Below are positions 1 through 9,493 of a DNA stretch of 64,000 nt, one piece after another. This stretch comes from Nitrospira sp. (GTDB lineage Bacteria; Nitrospirota; Nitrospiria; Nitrospirales; Nitrospiraceae). Location: positions 310,001 to 374,000 of the forward strand of contig JARFXO010000005.1 in NCBI GenBank assembly GCA_029194665.1. Direction: 5' to 3'. The position numbers were made by a program, and so were the translations under genes. Under the pieces are notes generated by a model. It was not told where the DNA came from and searched no databases. It saw nothing but the letters and a program-made list of their open reading frames with translations. Position 1 is the stretch's first letter; each line of letters begins with the position of its first letter.

Positions 1-85
1 CCCAAAGCAGAGGGAAAGGTGGAGTGGCTGTGACCTTTGCGCGACGAGAGGCATGGGGCGGCGGTGGGTTGCGCACAGCTCCTGA

Positions 86-484
<399 letters not shown>

Positions 485-545
485 CGCGGTAAGGGGTCCA
501 GGCACTAGAACAGGATCGCGGAGGAACTTCATAAGGAGGACGGGG

Positions 546-1955
546 ATGAACGTGCGGGAGGTATTGGAGTTCGCCAAGAAACACAGGGTCCAGATGGTCG
601 ATCTGAAATTCGTCGATCTGCCTGGAATGTGGCAACATATGACCATCCCTGTGAGCGAGCTGACGGAGGGGCTGTTCAAGGACGGGTCCGGCCTTGATGG
701 GTCGTCGATTCGCGGCTGGAAGGCCATCAACAACAGCGATTTGTTGATGGTGCCGGACCCTGCCACGGCATGCCTGGATCCCTTCACCGCGGTCCCGACG
801 CTCAGCCTGACCGGAAATGTCGCGGACCCGATTTCTCGGGAGAATTACGAACGTGATCCCAGGTTTATCGCGCAAAAGGCTGAGAAGTATCTCCAGAGTA
901 CCAAGATCGGCGACAACTCATTCTGGGGGCCTGAAGCCGAGTTTTTTATCTTCGATCATGCTCGTTACGACCAAACCAGCCACAGCGGCTTCTACTATAT
1001 CGATTCGGAGGAAGGCGCCTGGAACATGGGGCAAGAGGGGATCAACCTGGGGGGGAAGATTCGGCATAAGCAGGGGTATTTCCCAGTGGCTCCAGCTGAT
1101 ACCCAGCAAGATATCCGGAGCGAGATGGTCCTGGAGATGGAAAAGGTCGGCATTGAGGTCGAGAAGCATCATCACGAGACAGCCTCGGCTGGGCAGGCCG
1201 AAATCGATATCCGATTTGATTCTCTCGTGCGAACCGCGGACAAGATGATGCTGTACAAGTACATCGTCAAAAACGTGGCGCGTCGACATGGGAAGACGGT
1301 GACATTCATGCCGAAGCCGCTCTTCAGTGATGCCGGATCGGGGATGCACACCCATCAGAGCATCTGGAAAGATGGGAAACCGCTCTTTGCCGGGAAAGAC
1401 TATGCCGGCATCTCACCGCTCTGTTTACATTATATCGGTGGCATCCTGAAGCATGCGCCGGCGCTGGCAGCCTTTACGAATCCGACGACGAACTCCTACA
1501 AACGCATCACCCCGGGGTTCGAAGCGCCGGTGCTGCTGGCCTATTCCAGCCGGAACCGATCGGCCGGCATCCGCATTCCAATGTACTCTCCAAGTCCGAA
1601 AGCGAAGCGGATCGAAGTGCGGTTTCCCGATCCATCCTGTAATCCCTATTTGGCATTCTCTGCGATGCTCATGGCGGGGCTCGACGGCATTCAAAACAAG
1701 ATCAACCCAGGCGAGCCGGCCGAAAAAGACCTCTACGATCTCGATCCGAAGGAGGCGGCGAGTATTCCGACCATGCCGGGTAGTTTGGATGAGGCGATCA
1801 ACAGCCTAGAACGGGACCACCAGTTTCTCCTTAAAGGGGAAGTGTTTACCGAGGATCTGATCGAGGCCTGGATCGGCTATAAGCGAAGCAAGGAGATTGA
1901 TCAGATGCGCGTGCGGCCACACCCCCACGAGTTCTTTCTCTATTACGACGTCTAG
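546..1955 (+). CDS. glnA: Type I glutamine synthetase
   Basis: Dodecameric enzyme joining ammonium to glutamate using ATP, the entry point of nitrogen into the cell. 469 residues, the size of the GSI-beta class. Visible motifs include the N-terminal DGSS loop, GPEAEFF, the ATP-binding [18 protein letters not shown] and the latch. Codon 397 is Tyr in KDLYDLDP, which is exactly the adenylylation tyrosine of the regulated GSI-beta enzymes, so control by a GlnE-type enzyme is expected; two GlnE-like genes lie at 14.6-18.6 kb. A strong AAGGAGGAC site precedes the ATG. Its partner glnB is immediately upstream. Confidence 0.97.
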   Translation: MNVREVLEFAKKHRVQMVDLKFVDLPGMWQHMTIPVSELTEGLFKDGSGLDGSSIRGWKAINNSDLLMVPDPATACLDPFTAVPTLSLTGNVADPISRENYERDPRFIAQKAEKYLQSTKIGDNSFWGPEAEFFIFDHARYDQTSHSGFYYIDSEEGAWNMGQEGINLGGKIRHKQGYFPVAPADTQQDIRSEMVLEMEKVGIEVEKHHHETASAGQAEIDIRFDSLVRTADKMMLYKYIVKNVARRHGKTVTFMPKPLFSDAGSGMHTHQSIWKDGKPLFAGKDYAGISPLCLHYIGGILKHAPALAAFTNPTTNSYKRITPGFEAPVLLAYSSRNRSAGIRIPMYSPSPKAKRIEVRFPDPSCNPYLAFSAMLMAGLDGIQNKINPGEPAEKDLYDLDPKEAASIPTMPGSLDEAINSLERDHQFLLKGEVFTEDLIEAWIGYKRSKEIDQMRVRPHPHEFFLYYDV

Positions 1956-1989
1956 CTGTAGGGAGCCGTCGTCGGACACAGGTGGAGGG

Positions 1990-2382
1990 TTAGCGTTTCC
2001 CGCAAGCCGCCCTCCAAAGCGCGTGATTGACGTTGCGCGCTTCTACCGGCTGCCAGTTCCCGTTTTCGATGTAGCCGGTTGCCGGTTTGCCGGTGCCCAT
2101 GTGGCGGGAAAATTCGATGACTTGCAGAACGCGTACGCGAGATTGTTCACAGTCAAATTCCTTGTGGGTCTTGAAGGACAAGAATCGTGTGGTGCTGTTC
2201 CATTTGAGATCCGTTAATTGCCAGAGCGTTGCGCGAGTCCCCGCTTGTTGAATAGTTTTTGGGTCCAAGTACAGGGTCTCAAGACCGGCAGGCTGGTATT
2301 GTTTCTCCAGAGCCTCCCAGCGGGCATAGACCGGGCCGGAATTGAGCAGTATCAGCAGGGCGATGAACACGAATCCCCTCAT
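1990..2382 (-). CDS. Secreted surface-adhesin E-like protein
   Basis: 130 residues with a clear signal peptide (hydrophobic core FIALLILLNSG, cleavage after VYA). The mature part has the pattern of the surface-adhesin protein E-like domain family: YLDPKTIQ followed by an LWQLTDL strand, FDCEQSRVR with a conserved Cys, and a closing AACGK Cys. The two cysteines could form a disulphide in the periplasm. It faces glnA tail-to-tail, only 34 bp away. Function is unknown; family members are generally small secreted or cell-surface proteins. Confidence 0.6.
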   Translation of the reverse strand: MRGFVFIALLILLNSGPVYARWEALEKQYQPAGLETLYLDPKTIQQAGTRATLWQLTDLKWNSTTRFLSFKTHKEFDCEQSRVRVLQVIEFSRHMGTGKPATGYIENGNWQPVEARNVNHALWRAACGKR

Positions 2383-2567
2383 GGCAGTTGATCCCCTTCG
2401 GCACCGATCGAATCACCCAGTTCTATTCGGAGCGGATTGCATAAAGGGTCGCAGATAAAAAATCAAGGAGCAAGCCTTTTGTGTCCTGAACTAAACGAGC
2501 ATGATCAGAGACCCCTTGAGCCTCATCCTAGGGTTAGGTTATTCTCGCGCTTACAACCAGGAGGAAG

Positions 2568-3332
2568 ATGATGCCGAAACGAGTTCGTACGGGGTTGACA
2601 AGGAGCGATATTCTCGATCGATATGTCGAGCGGTTTAAGCAGCAGCTCGTGAAATTTCAACCTTTCCTCTCGCGTAAGCGCGGGTCGGCTTCGCTTGAAG
2701 ATTTCGACGACGCGGCGGAAGAGTTGATCAGTCAGGTATTCGGCGCGGCATCGGATGAATCAGAGGCCTATTTCTTTGCCAAGACGGGTGAATCGGCACT
2801 CTTGCCTGAAGAGGCGCAGGAAAGCGGGACCCACGATGTGGAACGTGAGAGCCTCCAACAGCGTCGCCAAGTGCTGGAAAGCTGTTTGGCTGATCTCGAA
2901 TTACGTCGACGATTGCAGGCAACGAGGAAAGGGAAAGGGATCGAGGCAGCAATTGTTGAAGACTATATGTCGCATGATGTGCGAAGCATCCATCGGGCTG
3001 CAACCATCAAACAGGCGGGGCAGCTGTTGCAAAAGCATAAAGTCGGCTCGCTGATCGTGGATGACGGGTCCCGCTATATCGGTATCGTGACCGATTCCGA
3101 TCTCACTCGCAAGGCTGTTGCCAAAGGTCTCGACCCCAATACCACGACCGTCGCCGCTTGCATGAGCCGGCCAGTTGTTACGATTGAAGAAGATGAGTCA
3201 CTCGCCGAAGCCATGTCGCTGATGAAGAAGCAGAGCATCCGACATCTGCCGGTGACTGCCGATGCCACGATCATCGGTGTACTTTCAGTCTCTGACCTGC
3301 TCCGCGCGTTCGAGGAGCAAAACACTCCGTAG
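2568..3332 (+). CDS. CBS-domain protein
   Basis: 254 residues. The N-terminal half (about 1-125) is charged and helical without a recognised domain; the C-terminal half holds two CBS motifs, from VEDYMSHDVRSI to about residue 190 and from ACMSRPVVTI to the end (SVSDLLRAFEE). CBS pairs usually bind adenine nucleotides and act as energy sensors. Two consecutive ATGs (2568, 2571) follow a GGAGG site; I take the first. It is a monocistronic-looking gene between a glnA-convergent gene and an ABC-F ATPase. The partner it would regulate is not visible. Confidence 0.8.
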   Translation: MMPKRVRTGLTRSDILDRYVERFKQQLVKFQPFLSRKRGSASLEDFDDAAEELISQVFGAASDESEAYFFAKTGESALLPEEAQESGTHDVERESLQQRRQVLESCLADLELRRRLQATRKGKGIEAAIVEDYMSHDVRSIHRAATIKQAGQLLQKHKVGSLIVDDGSRYIGIVTDSDLTRKAVAKGLDPNTTTVAACMSRPVVTIEEDESLAEAMSLMKKQSIRHLPVTADATIIGVLSVSDLLRAFEEQNTP

Positions 3333-3415
3333 TCTTCGTACAGCAAACCGCTAGCAGTTGCACAAACGGTCGACGAGCAGCTCTGCCTACTAGGGTCTCG
3401 ATCGGATACACCACC

Positions 3416-5278
3416 ATGCCACCGATTTTGCTGCTCAGTTGCGAATCCGTCGGCAAGGGCTTCGGGATCAAACCGTTATTCAGTGACCTTTCACTCGGAC
3501 TCTGCGAGGGCGATCATGTCGGGCTGATCGGTCCCAATGGGTCAGGGAAGTCCACGTTGCTCAAGATCCTGGCCGGTCTCGAGGAGCTGGACAGCGGTAC
3601 TAGATCTGTGCGGAGGCAGATCCGCATCGGCTATGTTCCGCAAGAATCCTCGTTTATCGAGCAGTCCTCGGTCGAGGAAACGCTGATCCAGGTCCTCCTC
3701 GACGAGGGACTGGACCAGCATGAGCATGGCGGGCGCATCGCCAAAACGCTCAGCCTCGGAGGGTTTATCCGTGCCGACCAATCAGTCTCAACGCTCTCCG
3801 GAGGATGGAGGAAGCGGTTGGCGATCGCACGGTCGCTGATGCTGGAACCGGACGTGCTGCTCATGGATGAGCCGACCAACCATTTGGACGTCGAAGGTAT
3901 TCTCTGGCTGGAACGCCTGCTGAAAGCCGAGCCCCATGCCTTCGTGGTCATTAGTCATGATCGGCGCTTCCTGGAATCGGTGACAACGAGGATCTGGGAA
4001 TTGAATCGCCGATATGCCAATGGCGTCTTTCAAGCAAACGGTCGGTACAGCGAGTTTTTGGAGCAACGCGATGCGGCATTACAGGCGCAGACCGACTATC
4101 AGGCATCGTTGGCAAATCGGGTCCGGCGAGAAGTGGAATGGCTCAGACGCGGGCCGAAAGCTCGCACGACTAAAGCCAAGGCCCGGATCGATGCAGCCGG
4201 TCGGATGATCGATGAACTACAAGATATCGAATCACGACAAGCGCAGGGATCGGCCGGGATCGACTTCACAGCCTCTGGACGAAAGTCGAAACAATTGTTG
4301 GTGACAAAGGGGATCGGGAAATCTCTCGGCGACAAACCGATCGTGTCCAATCTCGATATCGTGATGGGTCCAGGCGAGCGAATTGGTCTCCTCGGCCCTA
4401 ATGGTGGTGGCAAGACGACCATCTTAAAACTCTTAGCCGGCATATTGGAGCCGGATCGTGGCACTATCACGCGTGCCGATCGGTTGCGCGTCGTGACCTT
4501 CGAGCAACACCGTGAGTCATTGGACCAGCAAGCCACGTTGCGGCGCGCCCTTGCTCCAGCCGGCGGCGATGCCGTCGTATACCAGGATCGTTCCGTGCAC
4601 CTGATCTCATGGGCCAAGCGCTTCCTCTTCAAGCCGGAGCAGCTCGATCTGCCGGTCTCGCGCTTATCAGGCGGCGAGCAGGCGAGGCTGCTGATCGCGC
4701 GACTGATGCTCCAACCGGCGGATCTCTTGCTCCTCGACGAACCGACGAACGATTTGGATATTCCAACACTCGATGTCCTGGAAGACAGTTTGCTTGAATT
4801 TACAGGCGCGCTTGTTTTGGTGACGCACGACCGGTGGCTCTTGGACCGTGTCTCCACAAGACTTCTGACGCTCGACGGGATGGGCCGCGCCGAATGGTTC
4901 GCCGACTATGCCCAATGGGAAGCCGCACAGGCGAGAAAGGCGACGGAAGAAAGAAAACCCGAGATCTTGGAGGAAACCTCCCTATCGGCGAAGCCATCCA
5001 AACGGAAAGGCTTGTCGTACAAGGAACAAAAGGAGTGGGAACAGATCGAAGCAAAAATCCTGGAAGCCGAGGAAACCGTTGCGACCTGCCAAGCTGCGGC
5101 AAATGACCCGGCTATCGCCTCATCCGCCGCTGATCTGCAAGATCGGTTTGCCGCACTTCATGCTGCTCAGACAGAAGTCGAACGCCTCTACGCCCGCTGG
5201 GCCGAACTGGAGGAAAAACGCGCTCAAGCGATCGGCAACATACAGGCTGAAGTTGGAAATAAACCATTTTTAGGATAG
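3416..5278 (+). CDS. uup: ABC-F family ATPase, Uup type
   Basis: Soluble twin-ATPase of 620 residues with no membrane segments. First cassette: Walker A GPNGSGKST at 39-47, signature LSGGWRKRL near 126, Walker B LLMDEPTNHLD. Second cassette: Walker A GPNGGGKT near 327, signature LSGGEQARL near 417, LLDEPTNDLD. A linker with alternating Arg/Lys separates them, and the C-terminus carries the coiled-coil (LSYKEQKEWEQIEAKI onwards) that distinguishes Uup from EttA. Uup-type proteins bind ribosomes or branched DNA and affect transposon excision and translation. Expressed alone; 83 bp after the CBS gene. Confidence 0.85.
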   Translation: MPPILLLSCESVGKGFGIKPLFSDLSLGLCEGDHVGLIGPNGSGKSTLLKILAGLEELDSGTRSVRRQIRIGYVPQESSFIEQSSVEETLIQVLLDEGLDQHEHGGRIAKTLSLGGFIRADQSVSTLSGGWRKRLAIARSLMLEPDVLLMDEPTNHLDVEGILWLERLLKAEPHAFVVISHDRRFLESVTTRIWELNRRYANGVFQANGRYSEFLEQRDAALQAQTDYQASLANRVRREVEWLRRGPKARTTKAKARIDAAGRMIDELQDIESRQAQGSAGIDFTASGRKSKQLLVTKGIGKSLGDKPIVSNLDIVMGPGERIGLLGPNGGGKTTILKLLAGILEPDRGTITRADRLRVVTFEQHRESLDQQATLRRALAPAGGDAVVYQDRSVHLISWAKRFLFKPEQLDLPVSRLSGGEQARLLIARLMLQPADLLLLDEPTNDLDIPTLDVLEDSLLEFTGALVLVTHDRWLLDRVSTRLLTLDGMGRAEWFADYAQWEAAQARKATEERKPEILEETSLSAKPSKRKGLSYKEQKEWEQIEAKILEAEETVATCQAAANDPAIASSAADLQDRFAALHAAQTEVERLYARWAELEEKRAQAIGNIQAEVGNKPFLG

Positions 5279-5333
5279 CTTTGGGGAGGGACTGGGGAAT
5301 TGGAGCAGGCAAAAAGCGACTCTTGGAGCAAAG

Positions 5334-5496
5334 CTAATCCTCATCCGATACATCGATGACGCGGATCTGTCCGTGTTTAAGCGCCATCGTATCTAGGAAG
5401 TGCCACATAGAGTTTTTGTCATTCCAGGGAAACTGAGTATCCTTCGTTGTCCGGGCAGATCAGAAATCCGGAAGCGGCTCGGTTCAATTTTCGCAT
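5334..5496 (-). pseudogene. Decayed small conserved hypothetical gene (second of a pair)
   Basis: Reading the minus strand from the ATG at 5496 gives a Cys-Pro-Asp-Asn-Glu-Gly-Tyr segment, SVSLE, an in-frame TGA, then QKLYVALP. A frameshift follows, then the other frame gives MALKHGQIRVIDVSDED before TAG. From memory, this resembles a family of small hypothetical proteins with the pattern NEGY-SLE-KLY-LPD-HG-IRVIDESGEDYLYP, which would make the final TAG replace a conserved Tyr. At least one nonsense codon and one frameshift are present. It starts 10 bp after the neighbouring broken gene on the same strand, so the two were an operon. No function known. Confidence 0.5.
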
Positions 5497-5505
5497 TGTG
5501 GTACC

Positions 5506-5733
5506 TCAGCGTATGTGTTTGATCTTTGATTCCTTCCGCCCTATTCTTCAGGCTTGGTACCAGTGAATTTCAGCCAGGTGAACAGCGTTGTCGGAGAATC
5601 GAACCTTTGGGCCCTTCCGTTTCCGCCAGCGTCCCTTGCCGTAGCAATTACGCAGACGGACGATCCCGTGGATTTGAGCGTCAACGGCAAATGTATCAAT
5701 CTGTGGAATAGAGCCAAGCAACTCGAAGCGCAC
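5506..5733 (-). pseudogene. Decayed small conserved hypothetical gene (first of a pair)
   Basis: The minus strand encodes MRFELLGSIPQ, then YGKGRWRKRKG, AEIHWYQA, an in-frame TGA at 5548-5550, and continues in the same frame as RIGRKESKIK to a second stop at 5506. The recognisable pattern GRWRK-KG ... AEIHWYEAHGIGKKEFKIK of small hypothetical proteins runs straight through the internal stop, so this is a nonsense mutation near the C-terminus rather than a natural end. If the last 13 residues are dispensable the protein could still be made, but the equally broken partner at 5334-5496 argues for decay. Confidence 0.5.
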
Positions 5734-5978
5734 GGCTGCGTGGGCCCAAGACTATGCGTTTTTCGTCAATGGGCAGACGAGAGACCTCTCAATCATGCCG
5801 CCGACAATTGGAGCGCGATGTTTGGCGGGGCTATCGGCGTGCAGGCAAGGCTTGTACGAATTCATTCCTCGATTGTACTGAGAATCAGCGAACTCCCGCA
5901 ATGCACGAGACAAGACCGACCCTAGTTCCCCTCCATGTTGCGAAGAACGAGTGAGCGGCCGCGGTGTTCCCCAGCTAG

Positions 5979-6187
5979 AAGTTTGACGCCAACGCCGCCT
6001 GGTTCCGGCTTAGCGTCCTCATCTACAATCTGCTCAGTGCGTTGAAGCGGCCGGCCTTATCGCGGGTTTGTCGGAGGCTCGGCTCAAGCCTCTGAGGTTT
6101 TTGGTGCTCAACACGGTGGGCAAAGTCATCCATCATGCCCGACGTACGCTGTTACGGCTCCCGGACCAGTCCACAAGACCATCGTAG
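5979..6187 (+). mobile_element. IS1380-type transposase C-terminal remnant
   Basis: In one frame the sequence encodes ANAAWFRLSVLIYNLLSALKR, and after a one-base shift near 6075 the next frame continues RLKPLRFLVLNTVGKVIHHAR and RRTLLRLPDQ to TAG. This is the C-terminal signature of DDE transposases of the IS1380 group (N-A-y-F-R-L-x-V-L-x-Y-N-L, then R-x-L-x-x-G-R-x-x-L). The catalytic domain is absent and no matching terminal inverted repeats are obvious, so only a tail remains. The flanks 5734-5978 and 6188-6455 show no recognisable gene; a small hairpin (TAGCCT/AGGCTA) lies near 6225-6243. Confidence 0.55.
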
Positions 6188-6455
6188 CCCTGGCACGAAG
6201 TAAAATCCTGGCGCTCAGCTCCGGTTAGCCTGAGGTTAGGCTAGGATCCGCGCCCGTGTCACGGTGCCCCTCCCCTTTGAGGACCCGCCCTGAACCGGAC
6301 ACTTCGCGTGCTACAAAAACCAGACATGTACATATGATGTGCTAGCTACAAGAGGCTACTTATGGCTTGACTGGCAAGTTGCGCACCTTTAGACTCGTCC
6401 GGTGTCCAGCGGTTAGGAAGGCTAAGATAGAACGTGAGAAATAGAAGCTAGAAGA

Positions 6456-7394
6456 ATGCAGGATTTGGTTCAACCAACGGGGATCGCAGCGCTCCGTGGC
6501 AAGTTACGAGAGACCTGGGTGCATGACCTCGTCGTCCACTATCGAGACATCAGACGCCAGGTCATGCGGCGGTCGGAAGGCGAGGCCATCCTGTTGCACA
6601 GATATTCTCAGATCCATGGCAGACCGCCCAATTTGACAAATCCTCAGACCTTTACAGAAAAGCTGTTCTGGCGCATGGTCACCTGGAATCGGGGAGCCAT
6701 GCCCTCACGGTTCCGACAGTTGGCCGATAAGTATGCGGTGCGAGCCCATGTGGCAAGCAGGGTAGGCGAGGCGTATTTGATCAAGCTCTTATGGCACGGA
6801 GACGATCCGCGTGCGATCCCGTTTGATCGGCTGCCGGAGGAGTATGTGATCAAGCCGAGCCACTCAAGCGGACAAGTGATCATTGTCAGAGGCGAGGTGG
6901 ATCGCGAGGCAATTATTCATCAGGTCTCGGGCTGGCTGCTCAGCGACTATTATTGGGAGGAACGTGAATACCAATACTATGGCATTAAACCCATGATTGT
7001 GATTGAGGAATACCTGACCAACGAGGATGGGAGTCCGCCGCTCGACTATAAATTCTCCTGTTTTAACGGAACGCCGGAGCAGATTCTTGTTCGGAATCAT
7101 ACGCACGACATCAACCCATCTTTTGACATAACGTGGAATCCCCTCGATTTCTCCGATGGGGTAAGTGGAGCACGGCCGTCGGTGCCAAAGCCGGTCGATT
7201 TGGAGGAAATGCTTGCACTCGCAGCAAAACTGTCGGCCGAATTCGGGTTCGTCCGCGTCGATTTGTACAACGCTAAGGGGCGAGTCTATTTTGGCGAGTT
7301 TACCTTTACTCCTGCGGGAGGGCGCTTAAAATATGAACCGGATTTTTGGGATTTGAAGTTCGGGGAGAAATGGGATCTGTCGTTGGACCGCTGA
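6456..7394 (+). CDS. TupA-like ATP-grasp protein
   Basis: 312 residues. Motifs in order fit the TupA-like ATP-grasp family found in exopolysaccharide and teichuronopeptide clusters: TFTEKLFWRM, LADKYAVRAHV, EEYVIKPSHSSGQ (nucleotide-binding lysine), MIVIEEYLTNE, DYKFSCFNGTPE, and VRVDLYNAKGRVYFGEFTFTPAGG (metal-binding end). Members are predicted to ligate amino acids or sugars to surface polymers. Here it stands alone between a decayed zone and a gene-poor stretch, which suggests an accessory island rather than a conserved operon. Confidence 0.75.
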   Translation: MQDLVQPTGIAALRGKLRETWVHDLVVHYRDIRRQVMRRSEGEAILLHRYSQIHGRPPNLTNPQTFTEKLFWRMVTWNRGAMPSRFRQLADKYAVRAHVASRVGEAYLIKLLWHGDDPRAIPFDRLPEEYVIKPSHSSGQVIIVRGEVDREAIIHQVSGWLLSDYYWEEREYQYYGIKPMIVIEEYLTNEDGSPPLDYKFSCFNGTPEQILVRNHTHDINPSFDITWNPLDFSDGVSGARPSVPKPVDLEEMLALAAKLSAEFGFVRVDLYNAKGRVYFGEFTFTPAGGRLKYEPDFWDLKFGEKWDLSLDR

Positions 7395-7991
7395 GAGTTA
7401 GTGGGTGACGATCCTGATCAATCTTCATCGGACGGCGGCTCCTGCCGATCACTTTTATGCTGCTACGATGCAGCTACCGGTGGGTGGGCTTTCCGCTGAG
7501 TACCTCGAGCGAGTCAAGGTTAGCGAAACCCGGGAGAACATCGTGGAGAAATCTCAGACCGGTCACCTGGTATAGGAAACATTCACTGGACCGAAGGAAT
7601 ATCCACAACATGTTTGAAAAATAGGCTGCTCAGCCTACGCCCAGCATACACTTCTGTTCCTATCCACTACTGGTTGACTGTCTGTCACAGTTCGACAAGA
7701 TACCGGACAACGCCGGGAGAAGCTCGGCAATCTGCGAGCGTCAGAAAAGACGATACGAGTACGGTCGTGCAATTTTTCATCCTGGTTAACCTGGCATGAA
7801 TCTTTTCCGGGACTCATTCAAGACATCTCGAGCATGCCGATCTACGCAAACCTAGGCGATCTCCTAGTTAATGCTCGACGGCGCGTAGGATTAGGATGAG
7901 GTGGCAGCAGGGCTGATGAAACAGGTGTCTTACTAATCGTTCAGGATGAAGAATGTCGACAACCATAAACGGGTGGTCATAGGGAGAGGAG
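7395..7991 (+). other. Intergenic, no confident gene
   Basis: 597 bp without a recognised gene. The only coding-like piece is a 56-codon frame from a GTG at 7405 to TAG at 7575 with a plausible composition (AADHFYAATMQLPVGG) but no ribosome site and no family I know; it may be a fragment. The remainder has many stops in all frames. The last 30 bp contain the GGGAGAGGAG ribosome site of the DUF2934 gene. Confidence 0.4.
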
Positions 7992-8360
7992 ATGGCACGA
8001 GTACGTTCAAACAAAAGTAAAAACAAGTCATCTAACGCAGAGGAAATAAAGGCCGGTCGGTCGGACGAAACCCCCGCTCAAGACCATTCATCGCAACCAG
8101 CCGCTAGATCCAAAGAGCAGCAAGAGCACAAGCGGATACAAGAGGAGCTGCCTGCTGATGTGCGAGAATCTGAAAAGCTTTCCGAGGAAACGCCTTCTAC
8201 TACCACGAATGGACATCAAGGTATCGAGGATGATTCTGCGACGCATCGTAGAATCGCGGAGCGGGCGTTTATTCTGTTTCTAGAGAGTGGCTGTGAGCAT
8301 GGCAACGATTGGTCTCATTGGTTTGAAGCGGAACAACAGCTTAATGAAATTCGAATGTAG
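7992..8360 (+). CDS. DUF2934 domain protein
   Basis: 122 residues. Residues 1-75 are low-complexity and highly charged (Lys/Ser, Glu/Gln rich) and probably disordered. The last 45 residues form a DUF2934 motif: RRIAERAFILFLESGCEHGNDW followed by HW-EAE-QLNE. DUF2934 proteins are short, of unknown function and common in Nitrospira, Acidobacteria and some Proteobacteria. A GGGAGAGGAG ribosome site supports the ATG at 7992. No operon partners. Confidence 0.7.
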   Translation: MARVRSNKSKNKSSNAEEIKAGRSDETPAQDHSSQPAARSKEQQEHKRIQEELPADVRESEKLSEETPSTTTNGHQGIEDDSATHRRIAERAFILFLESGCEHGNDWSHWFEAEQQLNEIRM

Positions 8361-8419
8361 CCACAGAACATTAAGTTTCTTAAACGCGCAACGGAAATTA
8401 TTACGACAGAGGAATCGGG

Positions 8420-8442
8420 GACTCGGCGGGAGAGTCCGAGTC
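8420..8442. repeat. Short perfect hairpin
   Basis: GACTCGG and CCGAGTC are perfect 7-bp complementary arms separated by 9 nt, 60 bp after the DUF2934 stop. There is no U-run, so it is at most a weak terminator or mRNA-end structure. The surrounding 8361-8560 holds no convincing gene. Confidence 0.35.
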
Positions 8443-8560
8443 TATGGCGAGAGCATTGATTGATGCCAGCGTCGTTGTGCTGTTTGTTCCTCAACCGGCT
8501 TCGGAGCTGCGCGACATGTTGCCTTGCGCGACGACATCAAATTGAGCGAAGGATGGCCCG

Positions 8561-8788
8561 ATGGATAAGGGGCAGGAGGCATGGAATACCATGGCAGAAC
8601 GAGGCAAGGAGTATTAGTAAGTAAAGGGATAAGGGACGATTTGCGATGCGTAATGTTCGGCCAAATAATTTGCAAGGCAGAGACAGGAAGCAATGAAAGA
8701 TGTCGGACGGTCCGCTAGGGAATTTGCCGAACAGAGACAGAACGTGGTAGAAGAAGCAGCCAATGAGCCGTCACACAGCCGTGGATAG
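8561..8788 (+). pseudogene. Nonsense-riddled small hydrophilic protein gene
   Basis: One frame reads MDKGQEAWNTMAERGKEY, then five stop codons within about 60 nt, then FARQRQEAMKDVGRSAREFA and EQRQNVVEEAANEP to TAG. The pieces before and after the stops share frame and style (Lys/Glu/Gln-rich amphipathic helix, like YtxH- or stress-type small proteins). A 12-residue motif repeats: SAK*FARQRQEA and SAREFAEQRQNV, where the stop sits on a Glu position. Several stops are explained by single G-to-T changes in GAA/GAG. I read this as a dead gene; the family cannot be named with certainty. Confidence 0.45.
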
Positions 8789-8837
8789 CATACAACTGAG
8801 TCGATTAACCAAAAATTATTCATAAGGGGACAATCCT

Positions 8838-9167
8838 GTGAGGATGTCGTCGCTTGTTCTCGTACTTCTTGTTCTCGTGCTGAATGGGGTGAGCGAGCTC
8901 ATGGCCGGTGAGGCCTCGACCGCCAGAACCGACATAGAACGCTTGAACGATGATTCAATCACGGCGAACGTACAGGGGAACCTGGCAGGCGATAATGTGA
9001 TCGATTTTGCCAGGGTCGATGTGGAGACGGAACGAGGGACCGTGATTCTCAGCGGCACAGTGCCAACCTCAGAGCAGAAAGCTCGGGCGGAACAACTGGC
9101 TAGACAGGTACGTGGCGTCAAACAGGTCACCAACAAGCTCCAGGTCCAGACGCGCCAGCAGCCGTAA
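8838..9167 (+). CDS. Periplasmic BON-domain protein
   Basis: 109 residues: a signal peptide (LVLVLLVLVLNGV, cleavage after LMAG or near it) followed by one BON domain, with the typical ITANVQGNL, VDVETERGTVILSGTVP and A-QLARQVRGVKQVTNKL segments. BON domains bind phospholipid or envelope components, as in OsmY. The GTG at 8838 is chosen because AAGGGGA lies 7 nt upstream; an ATG two codons later is less well placed. Monocistronic. Confidence 0.8.
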   Translation: MRMSSLVLVLLVLVLNGVSELMAGEASTARTDIERLNDDSITANVQGNLAGDNVIDFARVDVETERGTVILSGTVPTSEQKARAEQLARQVRGVKQVTNKLQVQTRQQP

Positions 9168-9493
9168 GCCCATTCGGCATGAGCACGAGACGGCACGATG
9201 TCGACAGAAACAAGCCTTTCTGCGATTGCGAGCCATGGGAAGTTGAGGATCGGAGCCGTCCGAAATTCAGTTCGTAAAGCTTATCCTGTACATTCCGATG
9301 CTCGAGGCAAGGACGCGGTGCCAAACCCACTGCGCAGCGCATCTCTCCCGGCGCCCCAAGCTCTGCTGTTGAGCCGAAGGCATTCCGTATTCGGCTCATA
9401 GAAACCGCTTCTTCTACAGTTCTATCCATTGATAGCCGATAGAGAAGGTGGAAGCCGGTCTCTCTCGATCCACCACTGAAAGGGATCCTCACC
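9168..9493 (+). other. Intergenic with a perfect 8-bp hairpin
   Basis: 326 bp with no supported gene; the 67-codon frame at 9198-9401 has no ribosome site or family. The notable element is GAGCCGAA (9371-9378) and its exact reverse complement TTCGGCTC (9390-9397) around an 11-nt loop, about 100 bp upstream of the HDOD gene. It could be a weak terminator for the BON gene or a leader structure. Confidence 0.4.

Noticed and set aside
20..42. Sigma-54 promoter upstream of glnB
   Set aside because: A GG ... GC pair exists (26-27 and 39-40) but the spacing is 11 nt, not the 10 that sigma-54 sites almost always have, so I do not call it.
5734..5978. RtcB-like fragment (WAQDYAFF) in the decayed zone
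   Set aside because: Only one short motif resembles it, followed by unrelated sequence; too weak to call.
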